A DNA stretch of 64,000 nt from assembly GCF_001890385.1 (NCBI RefSeq), contig NZ_CP018221.1, positions 2,405,501-2,469,500 of the forward strand. The letters run 5' to 3'. The stretch comes from Tardibacter chloracetimidivorans. Its GTDB lineage: Bacteria; Pseudomonadota; Alphaproteobacteria; Sphingomonadales; Sphingomonadaceae. The position numbers and the translations under genes are program-made. Under the pieces are notes generated by a model. It did no database searches. It was not told the origin of the DNA and saw only the letters and a program-made list of their open reading frames with translations. Positions 39,233 through 48,540 of this stretch are shown piece after piece (position 1 is the first letter of the stretch; each line of letters opens with the position of its first letter).

Positions 39233-42082
39233 ATGACCGATACGCCTGAAAAGCCCGATTACCGGAACACCGTGTTCCTGCCGAAGACCGACTTTCCGAT
39301 GAAGGCGGGCCTTGCGCAGAAGGAACCCGCCATTCTGGAACGCTGGGCGCGGATCGGCCTGTACGACAGGCTGCGCAAGGAGCGCGCCGGGCGCGAGCGC
39401 TTCATCCTTCACGACGGCCCGCCCTATGCCAATGGCGACATCCACATGGGCCATGCCATGAACAAGGTGCTGAAGGACGTGATCGTGCGTTCGCAGAGCC
39501 TGATGGGCAAGGACGCGCCCTATGTGCCCGGCTGGGACTGTCACGGCCTACCCATCGAATGGAAGGTTGAGGAAGCCTATCGCGCGAAGAAGCTGAACAA
39601 GGACGAGGTCGATCCAGTCCAGTTCCGCGCGGAATGCCGGGCATATGCCGACAAATGGGTGGGCACCCAAAGGGAGCAGTTCCAGCGGCTGGGCGTGATG
39701 GGCGATTGGGCGAACCCCTATCTCACCATGACCTATGACGCCGAGGCCGTGATCGCGGGCGAACTGCTGAAGTTCGCCGAGAGCGGACAGCTTTATCGCG
39801 GATCGAAGCCGGTCATGTGGTCGCCGGTTGAAAAGACCGCGCTCGCCGAGGCGGAGGTGGAATATGAGGACATCACCTCCACCCAGATCGACGTGGCGTT
39901 CGAGATTGTCGAAGCGCCGAACGCGCCGGAACTGGTCGGTGCCTATGCCGTCATATGGACGACGACGCCGTGGACGATCCCGGTCAACCAGGCGTTGGCC
40001 TATGGGCCGGACGTTGATTATGTCGTTCTTTTCGTCGAAGCGGGGATAGGCTCTTACGGACCAAATGGCGATCGACCGCCGTTGGCCGTGGGCCGCACAA
40101 TTCTGATCGCGTCGGAACTTGTCGCTAGTTTCTCATCTCGCACAGGTACTTCGAAAGTTGAAGAAAAGTGGCGTGGGAAAGGCTCCGACCTCGCCGGAGC
40201 CATTGCCCGCCACCCGATGCATGAACGCGGCGGGTTTTTCGCCAGGCCGCGCCCGTTCCTGCCCGGCGATTTCGTCACCACCGATGCGGGCACCGGGCTT
40301 GTCCATATGGCCCCGGACCATGGTGAGGACGATTTCACGCTGTGCAAGGCGCACGGCATCGATCCCGTGTTCGCGGTGGAACCGGGCGGCTTCTACCGCG
40401 CCGACTGGGCGTGGATGGGCGGGCAGGGATCGGTCATCGCGCCGAAGCTGAATGCGCCGGAAGGGCCGATCTGCACCGATCTGCGCGAAGCGGGCGCGCT
40501 GCTATCGGCCGGCGAGTTCCGGCACAGCTATCCGCATAGCTGGCGGTCCAAGGCCAAGGTCATCTTCCGCTGCACGCCGCAGTGGTTCATCGGAATGGAC
40601 AGGCCGCTTGATCAGAGCGCTCAGGGTGAGCGCAGTTTGAGAAGCACAGCCCTCACCGCCATCGACGACACCCGCTGGGTGCCCGAACGATCGAAGAACC
40701 GCATCCTATCCATGGTGGAAGGGCGGCCCGACTGGGTGATCTCGCGCCAGCGCGCATGGGGCGTGCCGATCGCGCTTTATGTCAACCGCAAGACCGGCAA
40801 CTATCTGCGCGATCCGGCCGTCAACGCCCGCATCCTCGACGCTTTCCGCCAGGGCGGCGCGGACGCCTGGTTCACAGCCGATCATCAGGCGCTGCTTGGG
40901 CCGGGCCATGACGCGGCCGACTATGAGGTGGTGAACGACATCCTCGACGTCTGGTTCGACAGCGGCTCGACCCACGCATTTGTGGTGGAGGCGCGCTATG
41001 GCGAGGGCGTGCGCGCCAGCCTCTATCTGGAAGGGTCGGACCAGCATCGCGGCTGGTTTCAGTCGTCGCTGCTGGAAAGCTGCGGCACGCGCGGCCGCGC
41101 GCCCTATGACGCGGTGCTGACGCACGGCTTTGCGCTGGACGGGCATGGCCGCAAAATGTCCAAATCGCTGGGCAACGTCGTCGACCCGCTGAAGGTGATG
41201 GGCGAAAGCGGGGCCGACATTCTTCGCATGTGGGTGGCGTCGACCGACTATTTCGACGATGTGCGGATCGGCAAGGAAGTGCTGGCCGGCACGACCGATG
41301 CCTATCGCAAGCTCAGGAACACGTTCCGCTATCTGCTGGGCGCGCTCGACGGGTTCACCGATGCAGAGCGTCTCGGTGTAAACGAGATGCCCGAGCTTGA
41401 GCGCTATATGCTGCACCTCCTGGCCGAGCTGGACACGGAACTGCGCGATGCGGCGAACGGGTTCGAGTTCAACCGCTATATCCGTGCGATCACCGATTTC
41501 GCGAACAACGATCTGTCGGCCTTCTTCTTCGACATTCGCAAGGACAGTCTGTATTGCGACGCGCCTTCTTCGCAGACGCGGCGGGCCTATCGCACGGTGC
41601 TGGACACGCTGTTCCACGCGCTCGTCCGCTGGGCGTCGCCCATCCTCTGCTTCACGGCAGAGGAGGTCTGGCAGACCCGATTCCCCGATGATGAAGGCTC
41701 GGTGCACCTGCTGGAATGGCCGGAGATCGGTGACTGGACGGACGAAGCGCTTGACGAGAAATGGTCCAGCCTGCGCGATCTTCGCAAGATCGCCACGCTT
41801 GCCATCGAGCCTTTCCGCCGCGACAAGACGCTCGGCTCCAGCCTTGAGGCCGAGGTCAGCATCGCGCTGCCGGCCGTTTCCGGCGACGTGCTGGGCGGTG
41901 TCGATTTCGCTGAGCTGTTCATCACGGCGACAGCGCGGATAGAGCAATCGGCGGATGACGGCGAGCATGTCGCCATCCGGCGCACGACCCGCCACAAATG
42001 CGGGCGCTGCTGGCGGCATCTGCCCGAGGTCGGGCAAGATGGCGATCTTTGCCAGCGCTGCGACGAGGTCGTAAATGGTTGA
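39233..42082 (+). CDS. ileS: Isoleucyl-tRNA synthetase
   Basis: A 949-residue class I synthetase. HIGH-type site PYANGDIHMGHAMNKVL, the KMSKS loop [15 protein letters not shown], editing CP1 domain at about 185-400 (TTTPWTIPVNQALAYG), and a C-terminal zinc finger HKCGRCWRH...CQRC. Two oddities: residues about 262-320 are AT-richer, and an in-frame GCGCTCA-GGG-TGAGCGC palindrome at 40617-40633 encodes residues absent from the typical family pattern (SAQGERSLRS). Frame is maintained throughout. Confidence 0.97.
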   Translation: MTDTPEKPDYRNTVFLPKTDFPMKAGLAQKEPAILERWARIGLYDRLRKERAGRERFILHDGPPYANGDIHMGHAMNKVLKDVIVRSQSLMGKDAPYVPGWDCHGLPIEWKVEEAYRAKKLNKDEVDPVQFRAECRAYADKWVGTQREQFQRLGVMGDWANPYLTMTYDAEAVIAGELLKFAESGQLYRGSKPVMWSPVEKTALAEAEVEYEDITSTQIDVAFEIVEAPNAPELVGAYAVIWTTTPWTIPVNQALAYGPDVDYVVLFVEAGIGSYGPNGDRPPLAVGRTILIASELVASFSSRTGTSKVEEKWRGKGSDLAGAIARHPMHERGGFFARPRPFLPGDFVTTDAGTGLVHMAPDHGEDDFTLCKAHGIDPVFAVEPGGFYRADWAWMGGQGSVIAPKLNAPEGPICTDLREAGALLSAGEFRHSYPHSWRSKAKVIFRCTPQWFIGMDRPLDQSAQGERSLRSTALTAIDDTRWVPERSKNRILSMVEGRPDWVISRQRAWGVPIALYVNRKTGNYLRDPAVNARILDAFRQGGADAWFTADHQALLGPGHDAADYEVVNDILDVWFDSGSTHAFVVEARYGEGVRASLYLEGSDQHRGWFQSSLLESCGTRGRAPYDAVLTHGFALDGHGRKMSKSLGNVVDPLKVMGESGADILRMWVASTDYFDDVRIGKEVLAGTTDAYRKLRNTFRYLLGALDGFTDAERLGVNEMPELERYMLHLLAELDTELRDAANGFEFNRYIRAITDFANNDLSAFFFDIRKDSLYCDAPSSQTRRAYRTVLDTLFHALVRWASPILCFTAEEVWQTRFPDDEGSVHLLEWPEIGDWTDEALDEKWSSLRDLRKIATLAIEPFRRDKTLGSSLEAEVSIALPAVSGDVLGGVDFAELFITATARIEQSADDGEHVAIRRTTRHKCGRCWRHLPEVGQDGDLCQRCDEVVNG

Positions 42083-42101
42083 CCTTGTTTTGTTCGGCAG
42101 G

Positions 42102-42116
42102 CCCGCGAAAGCCGGG
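42102..42116. repeat. Possible degenerate palindromic repeat between ileS and lspA
   Basis: CCCGCGAAAGCCGGG is an imperfect inverted repeat with a GAAA centre, similar in style to CCCGGCTTTCGCCGGG-type intergenic repeats in related genomes. Only one copy is visible here, so the assignment is weak. Confidence 0.3.
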
Positions 42117-42156
42117 ATGATGTGGAGGGGATGCAATAAGGTGGAAAGCGCGGCTC

Positions 42157-42777
42157 ATGGCTGAATCAGGCCATCCGATGCATGACAGGCGGCGACCGCA
42201 GTTCGAGCCGCTGAGCGATGGTCCGCTGCCTCCGCCCTCCGGGCAGGCGGACGAGCAGGCACGCCCGTTCGCAACCGACCGGCCGCACCGCGTATTCGGC
42301 CTTTCCTTCGCGCTTTTCGTTTTCGCCGCCGATCAGGCGCTCAAATGGTTCATCATCGGACCGCTCAACCTGCGCGCGGTCGGCAATATCCACCTGCTGC
42401 CGATCTTCGACCTGACCTGGACGGAAAACCGCGGCGTATCCATGGGTTTCCTGACGGCGGGCAGCGACATGGAGCGCTGGCTGCTGGTCGGTTTCACGGC
42501 CACCATTGCAACCGTGGTCGCCGTCTGGCTGTGGCGCGAGCGGCGCATGGGCGATACGCTGGCGCTGGGCCTGGTGCTGGGCGGCGCGCTCGGCAACATC
42601 ACCGATCGGGTGCGCTTCGGCTATGTGGTGGATTTCCTCGACCTGCATTTTGGCGAGTGGCGTCCATTTCTTGTCTTTAACCTTGCCGATGCGGCGATTA
42701 GCATCGGTGTCGTGATCCTGTTGCTCCGCGCGTTGTTCTCACGTTCGGACAGACGCCCGGATGGGGAGTTCTATTGA
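42157..42777 (+). CDS. lspA: Signal peptidase II (lipoprotein signal peptidase)
   Basis: A 206-residue membrane aspartyl protease that cleaves prolipoproteins. Four helices; catalytic Asp residues lie in LGNITDRVRFGYVVDFLDL (first) and FNLADAAISIGV (second). TENRGVSMGFL is the conserved segment after helix 1. The N-terminus is longer than usual, about 40 charged residues before the first helix; MHDRRRP (42178) is an alternative start. Several lipoproteins in this window would be its substrates. Confidence 0.94.
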   Translation: MAESGHPMHDRRRPQFEPLSDGPLPPPSGQADEQARPFATDRPHRVFGLSFALFVFAADQALKWFIIGPLNLRAVGNIHLLPIFDLTWTENRGVSMGFLTAGSDMERWLLVGFTATIATVVAVWLWRERRMGDTLALGLVLGGALGNITDRVRFGYVVDFLDLHFGEWRPFLVFNLADAAISIGVVILLLRALFSRSDRRPDGEFY

Positions 42778-43208
42778 TGCTGAAGGTGAATTACGCACTG
42801 GCCGTTCCGGCGCTCGCGCTGGCGCTTTCCGCCTGCGGGGGCGGCGGCTTTCTGAACCGGGAAAGGCCGGACGAGTTTGCCGTGTCCCGCGCGACGCCGC
42901 TGGTGATTCCGCCCGATTTCGCGCTTACCCCGCCAAAGCCAGGCGCGCCGCGCCCGCTGGAGGTTGATTCGCAGGGTCAGGCGCTGCGGGCGCTGTTCGG
43001 CGATACCATGCGCGCCGCGCCCAAGAGCGATTCGGAACAGAAGCTGCTCGATCAGTCCGGGGCGACTCCCGACGCCACCATCGGCGCGCGGTCGACAGTG
43101 GGCGATCCCGGCACCAATGTGGTCAACAAGGGTGCTTTCACCGCAGAACTGGTCAACCAGCCGGAAACGCAAGGCGGCGAAACGGCATCGGTCCGGATCG
43201 GCGGATAG
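42777..43208 (+). CDS. DUF3035 lipoprotein, BamF-like
   Basis: A 143-residue lipoprotein with signal ending ALALSAC (Cys20), then NRERPDEFAVSRATPLVIPPDF, the core motif of DUF3035. In alphaproteobacteria this family has been described as BamF, an accessory lipoprotein of the BAM outer-membrane protein assembly complex. The ATG overlaps the lspA stop (TGATG) and GGGGAG precedes it. A TTG one codon earlier is less likely. Confidence 0.82.
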   Translation: MLKVNYALAVPALALALSACGGGGFLNRERPDEFAVSRATPLVIPPDFALTPPKPGAPRPLEVDSQGQALRALFGDTMRAAPKSDSEQKLLDQSGATPDATIGARSTVGDPGTNVVNKGAFTAELVNQPETQGGETASVRIGG

Positions 43209-43215
43209 CAACCGG

Positions 43216-44856
43216 CTAACGGGCCTTCCGGCTTCTGGGGGACAGATTGTCCGCCATGTTGCGCGAAAAGCTGCCGAGCACGCCCCTGCCGATGCGGCCG
43301 CCCATCTCTCCGGCGAAGGCCTTGCCGATTTCATAGCCCAATGTGCTGCCCGCGGTTCCAGCGGCGGTGCGGGTGGCGTTGGCTGAACGGCGGCGGGGGC
43401 TTCTGCCGGAAAGTTGATCGCCAATGTCGCGCGCCTTTGAGGCAAGGAAAGCGCCCGCGACGGCCATCACCAGCTTCTTGCCGACACGCCCGATCCAACC
43501 GCCCCCACCGGCAGCGCCGCCGCTGCGCTGGGCAGGCGCCGCATCATCGGCGACGACCGCCTCCCCGGCGCGCTCCGCCAGCATCTCGTGCGCGGACTCG
43601 CGATTGACGGCCGCCTCATATTTTCCTGCCACTGCCGAACTCTGGATAACGGCCGCCCGCTCCGCCGGGCTCAGCGGCCCCAACCGCGACGAAGGCGGGC
43701 GGATAAGCGTCCGCTCCACCGGGGTCGGCGCGCCATCGGCCTGCAGCAGCGACACCAGCGCCTCGCCGACCTTCAGCTCGGTGATCGCGGTCGCGACATC
43801 GACACCTGGATTGGCGCGGAATGTCTCCGCCGCCGCCCTGATCGCCTTCTGGTCGCGCGGCGTGAAGGCGCGCAGCGCATGCTGCACCCGGTTGCCAAGC
43901 TGGCCTGCGACATCTTCCGGCACGTCCACCGGATTTTGCGTGACGAAATAGACGCCGACGCCCTTGGACCGGATCAGGCGCACCACCTGTTCCACCTTGT
44001 CCAGCAAGGCCTTTGGTGCATCCTCGAACAGCAGATGCGCCTCGTCGAAGAAGAAGACCAGTTTCGGCTTGTCGGGATCGCCCACCTCGGGAAGGGTCTC
44101 GAACAGCTCCGACAGCAGCCAGAGCAGGAAGGTGCTGTAGAGCCTGGGCGATGACATCAGCCTGTCAGCCGCAAGCACGTTCACATAGCCGCGCCCCTTG
44201 TCGTCGGTGCCGATGAAATCGGATATGTCGAGCGCCGGCTCCCCGAAGAACTTCGCCCCGCCCTGGGATTCGAGCTGCAGCAACTGACGCTGGATCGCGC
44301 CGACGCTGGCCTTGGTGACATTGCCGTATTGCGCGGAAAGCGCCTGGGCATTCTCCGCGCAATGAGCGAGCATCGCCTGCAGATCAGCCAGGTCCAGCAG
44401 CAGCAGGCCCTGTTCGTCCGCGAAACGGAAGGCGATGGTCAGCACCCCTTCCTGCGTGTCGTTCAGGCCCATCAGCCGGGCAAGCAGCACCGGCCCCATT
44501 TCGGAAATGGTGGTGCGGATCGGGTGCCCCTGCTCGCCGAACAGATCCCAGAACTGGACGGGCGTGTCCGCGTAGGCGTAATCGGCAAGGCCGATCTCCC
44601 GTGCCCGGGTGGTGAAGGCGTCATGCGCCTTTGCGAGCGGCGACCCTGCCATGGCGAGGCCCGACAGATCGCCCTTCACATCGGCGACGAAAACCGGGAC
44701 GCCGGCATTGGAAAAGCCCTCCGCCAGTCCCTGTAGCGTCACGGTCTTGCCGGTGCCGGTCGCGCCCGCGATCAGGCCGTGGCGATTGGCGCGTTTGAGA
44801 TTGAGCACTTGCGGCGTTCCACCGCCCTGGCCGATGAAGATGCCGCCGTCCGCCAT
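43216..44856 (-). CDS. HerA-like ATPase, DUF853 (YjgR type)
   Basis: A 546-residue P-loop ATPase of the HerA/FtsK superfamily. Walker A is [19 protein letters not shown], Walker B is [13 protein letters not shown], and [17 protein letters not shown] is the sensor region. The C-terminal 130 residues are Gly-rich and less conserved. The physiological role of YjgR-type proteins is not settled. It is convergent with the DUF3035 gene and downstream of the degP terminator. Confidence 0.88.
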   Translation of the reverse strand: MADGGIFIGQGGGTPQVLNLKRANRHGLIAGATGTGKTVTLQGLAEGFSNAGVPVFVADVKGDLSGLAMAGSPLAKAHDAFTTRAREIGLADYAYADTPVQFWDLFGEQGHPIRTTISEMGPVLLARLMGLNDTQEGVLTIAFRFADEQGLLLLDLADLQAMLAHCAENAQALSAQYGNVTKASVGAIQRQLLQLESQGGAKFFGEPALDISDFIGTDDKGRGYVNVLAADRLMSSPRLYSTFLLWLLSELFETLPEVGDPDKPKLVFFFDEAHLLFEDAPKALLDKVEQVVRLIRSKGVGVYFVTQNPVDVPEDVAGQLGNRVQHALRAFTPRDQKAIRAAAETFRANPGVDVATAITELKVGEALVSLLQADGAPTPVERTLIRPPSSRLGPLSPAERAAVIQSSAVAGKYEAAVNRESAHEMLAERAGEAVVADDAAPAQRSGGAAGGGGWIGRVGKKLVMAVAGAFLASKARDIGDQLSGRSPRRRSANATRTAAGTAGSTLGYEIGKAFAGEMGGRIGRGVLGSFSRNMADNLSPRSRKAR

Positions 44857-44874
44857 GCCCCCGCTCCCTCAATG

Positions 44875-44907
44875 AAAAAGGACCCCGCACTGTGTAGCGC
44901 GAGGTCC
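44875..44907 (-). terminator. Rho-independent terminator after degP
   Basis: On the minus strand GGACCTCGC pairs with GCGGGGTCC (9 bp, one U-G), with a 10-nt loop, followed by TTTTT. It lies 22 bp after the degP stop and would end the hflK-hflC-degP transcript before the HerA-like gene. Confidence 0.9.
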
Positions 44908-44928
44908 CTTGTCACAGGAAGCGAAGAT

Positions 44929-46467
44929 TTAGCCGCCGTTGCTCAGCTGTACGCCGACGTAGCGGCCGGGCGTGGGGCCGCGCTGGACCAGAAGGAGCAC
45001 GCTGTCGCGGCCCGCCTGCCGCGTCGCGGCGACAGCCTTGGCGGCCTCCTGCGGCGTGGTCACCGGCTGCTGATTGACCGACAGGATGATGTCGCCGCGC
45101 TGCAGGCCCTTCTGCGCGGCGTCGCTTGACGGATTGACCGCCGCGATCACCACGCCCTTGGTCGTCTCCGGCACGCGAAGCTGGCTGGCGATCTGCGGCG
45201 TCAGCGTCTGGAGCGAGATGCCGAGACCCGCCTGCGCGGCCTGTTCGTTGTCGGCCGGCGCGCCTTCCTCGGAAAAGTCGCCGCCCAGGCTTTCGGCCAG
45301 CTTCTGTTCGGATGGCCGCTCGCCCACGACAGCGGTCACCGTCATGCGCTTGCCGTTGCGGATCAGCTCGATCGGCACCCGCGTCCCGATCGGCAGATTG
45401 GCCACCAGATAGGAAAGCGTGTTCTCGGGCGTCACTTCCTGCCCGTTGACCTTCACGATCACGTCGCCCTGGCGAATGCCCGCGCGGGCGGCCGCCTCGC
45501 CCGGCTCGACGCGCGCGACGATCTCGCCCCGGTCCTTCTGCAGCCCGAGGCTGGCGGCGATGTCTTCCGTCATCGGCTGGATGCCGACGCCCAGATAGCC
45601 GCGCTTCACCGATCCGCCGCTCCGGAGCGCGTCGATGACCGGCTTTGCCTGTTCGGCCGGGATTGCAAAGCCGATGCCGACATTGCCGCCGGTGGGCGAA
45701 TAGATGGCGGTGTTGATGCCGATGACATTGCCCGACAGATCGAACATCGGACCGCCGGAGTTGCCCTGGTTGATCGAAGCGTCGGTCTGGATATAGCGGT
45801 CGTAAGCGCCCGCGCCGATATTGCGGTGAAGCGCCGACACGATCCCCGCAGTCACGGTGCCGCCAAGGCCAAAGGGGTTGCCGATCGCCACCACCCAATC
45901 GCCCACGCGCGTGTTCGTCGAATCGCCGAACCGCACGAACGGCAGGTCCTTTGCGTCGATCTTCAGCAGCGCCAGGTCCGAAAGCGGATCGCGTCCGACG
46001 ATGCGCGCCTTGTATTCCTTCCGGTCGGCGAGGGTGACGGTGATGCTTTCAACCGGTGAAGCCGCGCCGCCGGGTCCGGGCTGACCGCCGGAAATGACGT
46101 GGTTGTTGGTTACCACATAGCCATCGGGCGAGATGATGAAGCCCGAGCCAAGCGACGTCGCCTCACGGGTGACCGGCTCTCCCCCGCCCCCGAACTGGCG
46201 GAAAAACTCGTCAAACGGCGTGCCGGAAGGGAAGCCGGGAAAGCGGTTCACCTGTATTTTCTGCGTGGTGGATATGTTCACCACCGCAGGCTGAAGCCGA
46301 GTCGCCAGATCGGCAAAGCTCATGGGCGCGCCGGGCCGGGGCGTTGCGGCGCTGATCGCGCCCGGCTGATTCTGGGGGGCCTGGGCGCCCACCGGCTGCT
46401 GGAGCGCCAGGGTGGCGGCAGCGCCGCCGGCAAGAAGCGCTGCAGTTATTCCATATGCGTAACGCAC
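44929..46467 (-). CDS. degP: DegP/HtrA family periplasmic serine protease
   Basis: A 512-residue Do-type protease/chaperone. The signal peptide MRYAYGITAALLAGG follows a GTG start with AGGAGAG 8 nt upstream; a longer ATG frame lacks a clean signal. The triad is His in VVTNNHVISG, Asp in LSDLALLKID and Ser in INQGNSGGPMFDL. Two PDZ domains follow (RGYLGVGIQP and the C-terminal GLQRGDIILSVNQQPV). It degrades misfolded envelope proteins. It is downstream of hflKC. Confidence 0.95.
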   Translation of the reverse strand: MRYAYGITAALLAGGAAATLALQQPVGAQAPQNQPGAISAATPRPGAPMSFADLATRLQPAVVNISTTQKIQVNRFPGFPSGTPFDEFFRQFGGGGEPVTREATSLGSGFIISPDGYVVTNNHVISGGQPGPGGAASPVESITVTLADRKEYKARIVGRDPLSDLALLKIDAKDLPFVRFGDSTNTRVGDWVVAIGNPFGLGGTVTAGIVSALHRNIGAGAYDRYIQTDASINQGNSGGPMFDLSGNVIGINTAIYSPTGGNVGIGFAIPAEQAKPVIDALRSGGSVKRGYLGVGIQPMTEDIAASLGLQKDRGEIVARVEPGEAAARAGIRQGDVIVKVNGQEVTPENTLSYLVANLPIGTRVPIELIRNGKRMTVTAVVGERPSEQKLAESLGGDFSEEGAPADNEQAAQAGLGISLQTLTPQIASQLRVPETTKGVVIAAVNPSSDAAQKGLQRGDIILSVNQQPVTTPQEAAKAVAATRQAGRDSVLLLVQRGPTPGRYVGVQLSNGG

Positions 46468-46564
46468 GAGACTGTCTCTCCTGGTCAATTCCGCCTGATG
46501 CCAGGCAATCAATCAAAGGCTCCGGCTTAACGCACGTTGAATGCGCTGCGCCTTCGGACAAACG

Positions 46565-47425
46565 CTACCGGATCGAACGCCCCTTGAACTCCTGAAGATA
46601 TTCGTTGCTTGGCGAAAGAACGACGCTGGCTTCGCCCTTTCCGTTCTTTTCGACAAAGGTCCGGCGATAGGACTGCATCGCCCGGTAGAAAGAATAGAAC
46701 TCCGCGTCCTTGCCGAAACTTTCGGCATAGATGCCGGCCGCCTTCGCATCGGCGTCGGCCCGGATGATCTGCGCCTGCTTGTAGCCCTGGGCGCGGATCG
46801 AGGCGGCTTCCAGCCTTCTGGCCGTCCGCATCCGCTCGAACGCGCTGTCGAGCGGCGTCCCGGCGGGAAGATCGGCGCGCTTGATGCGGACGTCGACCAC
46901 CTCCGCGCCATAGCGCCGCGCGGCCTGGTTCACCGACGTCTGAATCTGGTCCATCAGCACGCCGCGTTCCGGGCTGAGCAGCGCGGCGAACGGCTGCTTG
47001 CCCAGTTCGTTCCTGAGCCTTGAACTGAGAATGCGCGAAAGCTGGTCTGCGACCCGCTCCTCGGTGCCGACGGTCTGGTACATGCGCAGCGGATCGACGA
47101 TCCGGAACCGGGCGAAGGCATCCACCACCAGCCGCAACTGGTCGGTCGAAAGCACCGTCTGCGGGGCCATGTCGAGATCGAGCACGCGCTTGTCGATCAT
47201 CAGCACCGTCTCGATGAACGGGATGCGGGGGACAAGCCCGGCGCCGGTCAGGCCAAAGGCCTGGCGCTCGTCATAGGCGTTGACGATCCGGTTCGGCTTG
47301 CCGAGCCGGACGACAATGGCCTGCTTGGTTTCCGGAACCACGAACAAGGTCGAGCTGAGCACCAGCAACAGCGCGAAGAGTCCGCCCAGCCACAGGAACG
47401 GGCGACGCATGATCGATTCGATCAT
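46565..47425 (-). CDS. hflC: HflC, SPFH-domain membrane protein
   Basis: A 286-residue stomatin/prohibitin-like protein with one N-terminal helix (FLWLGGLFALLLVLSSTLFVV) and a band 7 domain, including ETKQAIVVRLGKPNRIV and KRADLPAGTPLDSAFERM. With HflK it forms the ring that surrounds FtsH and modulates its proteolysis. Its start overlaps the hflK stop by 4 bp. Confidence 0.95.
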   Translation of the reverse strand: MIESIMRRPFLWLGGLFALLLVLSSTLFVVPETKQAIVVRLGKPNRIVNAYDERQAFGLTGAGLVPRIPFIETVLMIDKRVLDLDMAPQTVLSTDQLRLVVDAFARFRIVDPLRMYQTVGTEERVADQLSRILSSRLRNELGKQPFAALLSPERGVLMDQIQTSVNQAARRYGAEVVDVRIKRADLPAGTPLDSAFERMRTARRLEAASIRAQGYKQAQIIRADADAKAAGIYAESFGKDAEFYSFYRAMQSYRRTFVEKNGKGEASVVLSPSNEYLQEFKGRSIR

Positions 47426-48459
47426 TGCTGCGCCTCCTTCGTCCGGCGCTGCACTTCGGACAGCGGCAGATAGGTCTGCACGCCGGGCACCTCGACAATG
47501 GTCTTGTCGACGTTGGACAGGACATTCTCCATGGTTTCAAAATACATGCGTTTCCGTGTCACCTCGGGCGCCAGCCTGTATTCGGCATAGACCCGGTCGA
47601 AGGACGCCGCCTCCCCCTGCGCCTGCGCGGTGAGCTGCTGCGCATAGGCGTTGGCGTCGTTCAGATATTTCTGCGCGTCCTGCTGCGAGGCGGACACGTC
47701 CTTGAAGGCTTCGTCCACTTCCTTGGGCGGATCGGCCTGCTTGATGTCGACGCCGAGAACGTCGACGCCGGCGTTATAGCTGTCGAGCACTTCCTGCGCC
47801 CTTTCGCGGACAAGGTCGGCGATCTGCGTCCGCTGCGGACCGATGGCCGCATTCAGCGTGACGCTGCTGATCGCCGCCCGCATCGCGCTTTCGGTCACTT
47901 CGCGGATGGTGTCCTCCGGCTCCGCCAGCACGAACAGGAAACGTTCGGGATCGCGGATCTTCCAGCGCACGGCATAGGCGATGTCGATGATGTTCTGATC
48001 GCCGGTCAGCATCAGGTTCTGCGTGTCGGAGCTGGTCGAGCCGATGTCGATGGACGAGACGGTTTCAACCGGCACCTTCTGCACCGTGTCGATCGGCGTC
48101 GGCAGCTTCATGTGCATGCCCGGGCCCGTCGTCTCCACATATTTGCCGAAGCGCATCACGACGCCGCGTTCCTGCGGATCGACGCGATAGAAGCTGCCGA
48201 ATACGATCCAGAGGGCGATCAACCCGCCGGCGATCATCAGCCACATGCGCCGGGGATCGCCGCCGCCGCCCGGGATGGAGGAACGCAGGCGCTCCTGCCC
48301 CTTGCGGATCAGGCTTTCGAAATCCACATTGGACGGGCGGTTGCCCCGGCCCGGCCCCCGCGGAGGCTCATTGCCCCAAGGGTTGCGCGGGCCGCCCCCG
48401 TCGCCGCCACCGCTTCCACCCCAGGGGCCCTGGGAACCGCCTTCATTGTTCAATGCCAT
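47422..48459 (-). CDS. hflK: HflK, SPFH-domain membrane protein
   Basis: A 345-residue partner of HflC. The Gly/Pro-rich N-terminal MALNNEGGSQGPWGG stretch is typical, followed by one membrane helix (LMIAGGLIALWIVFGSFY) and the band 7 domain starting VDPQERGVVMRFGKY. The open frame runs far upstream over apbC, but the family start is at 48459 with GGAGCG in front. Divergent from apbC across 81 bp. Confidence 0.95.
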   Translation of the reverse strand: MALNNEGGSQGPWGGSGGGDGGGPRNPWGNEPPRGPGRGNRPSNVDFESLIRKGQERLRSSIPGGGGDPRRMWLMIAGGLIALWIVFGSFYRVDPQERGVVMRFGKYVETTGPGMHMKLPTPIDTVQKVPVETVSSIDIGSTSSDTQNLMLTGDQNIIDIAYAVRWKIRDPERFLFVLAEPEDTIREVTESAMRAAISSVTLNAAIGPQRTQIADLVRERAQEVLDSYNAGVDVLGVDIKQADPPKEVDEAFKDVSASQQDAQKYLNDANAYAQQLTAQAQGEAASFDRVYAEYRLAPEVTRKRMYFETMENVLSNVDKTIVEVPGVQTYLPLSEVQRRTKEAQQ

Positions 48460-48540
48460 TACGCTCCTGGAAATCGGCACTTCCGATCTTGATGACTGCC
48501 TATATACGAACGCTATCCTTGAATTGCGAGTGTTGCGCCA

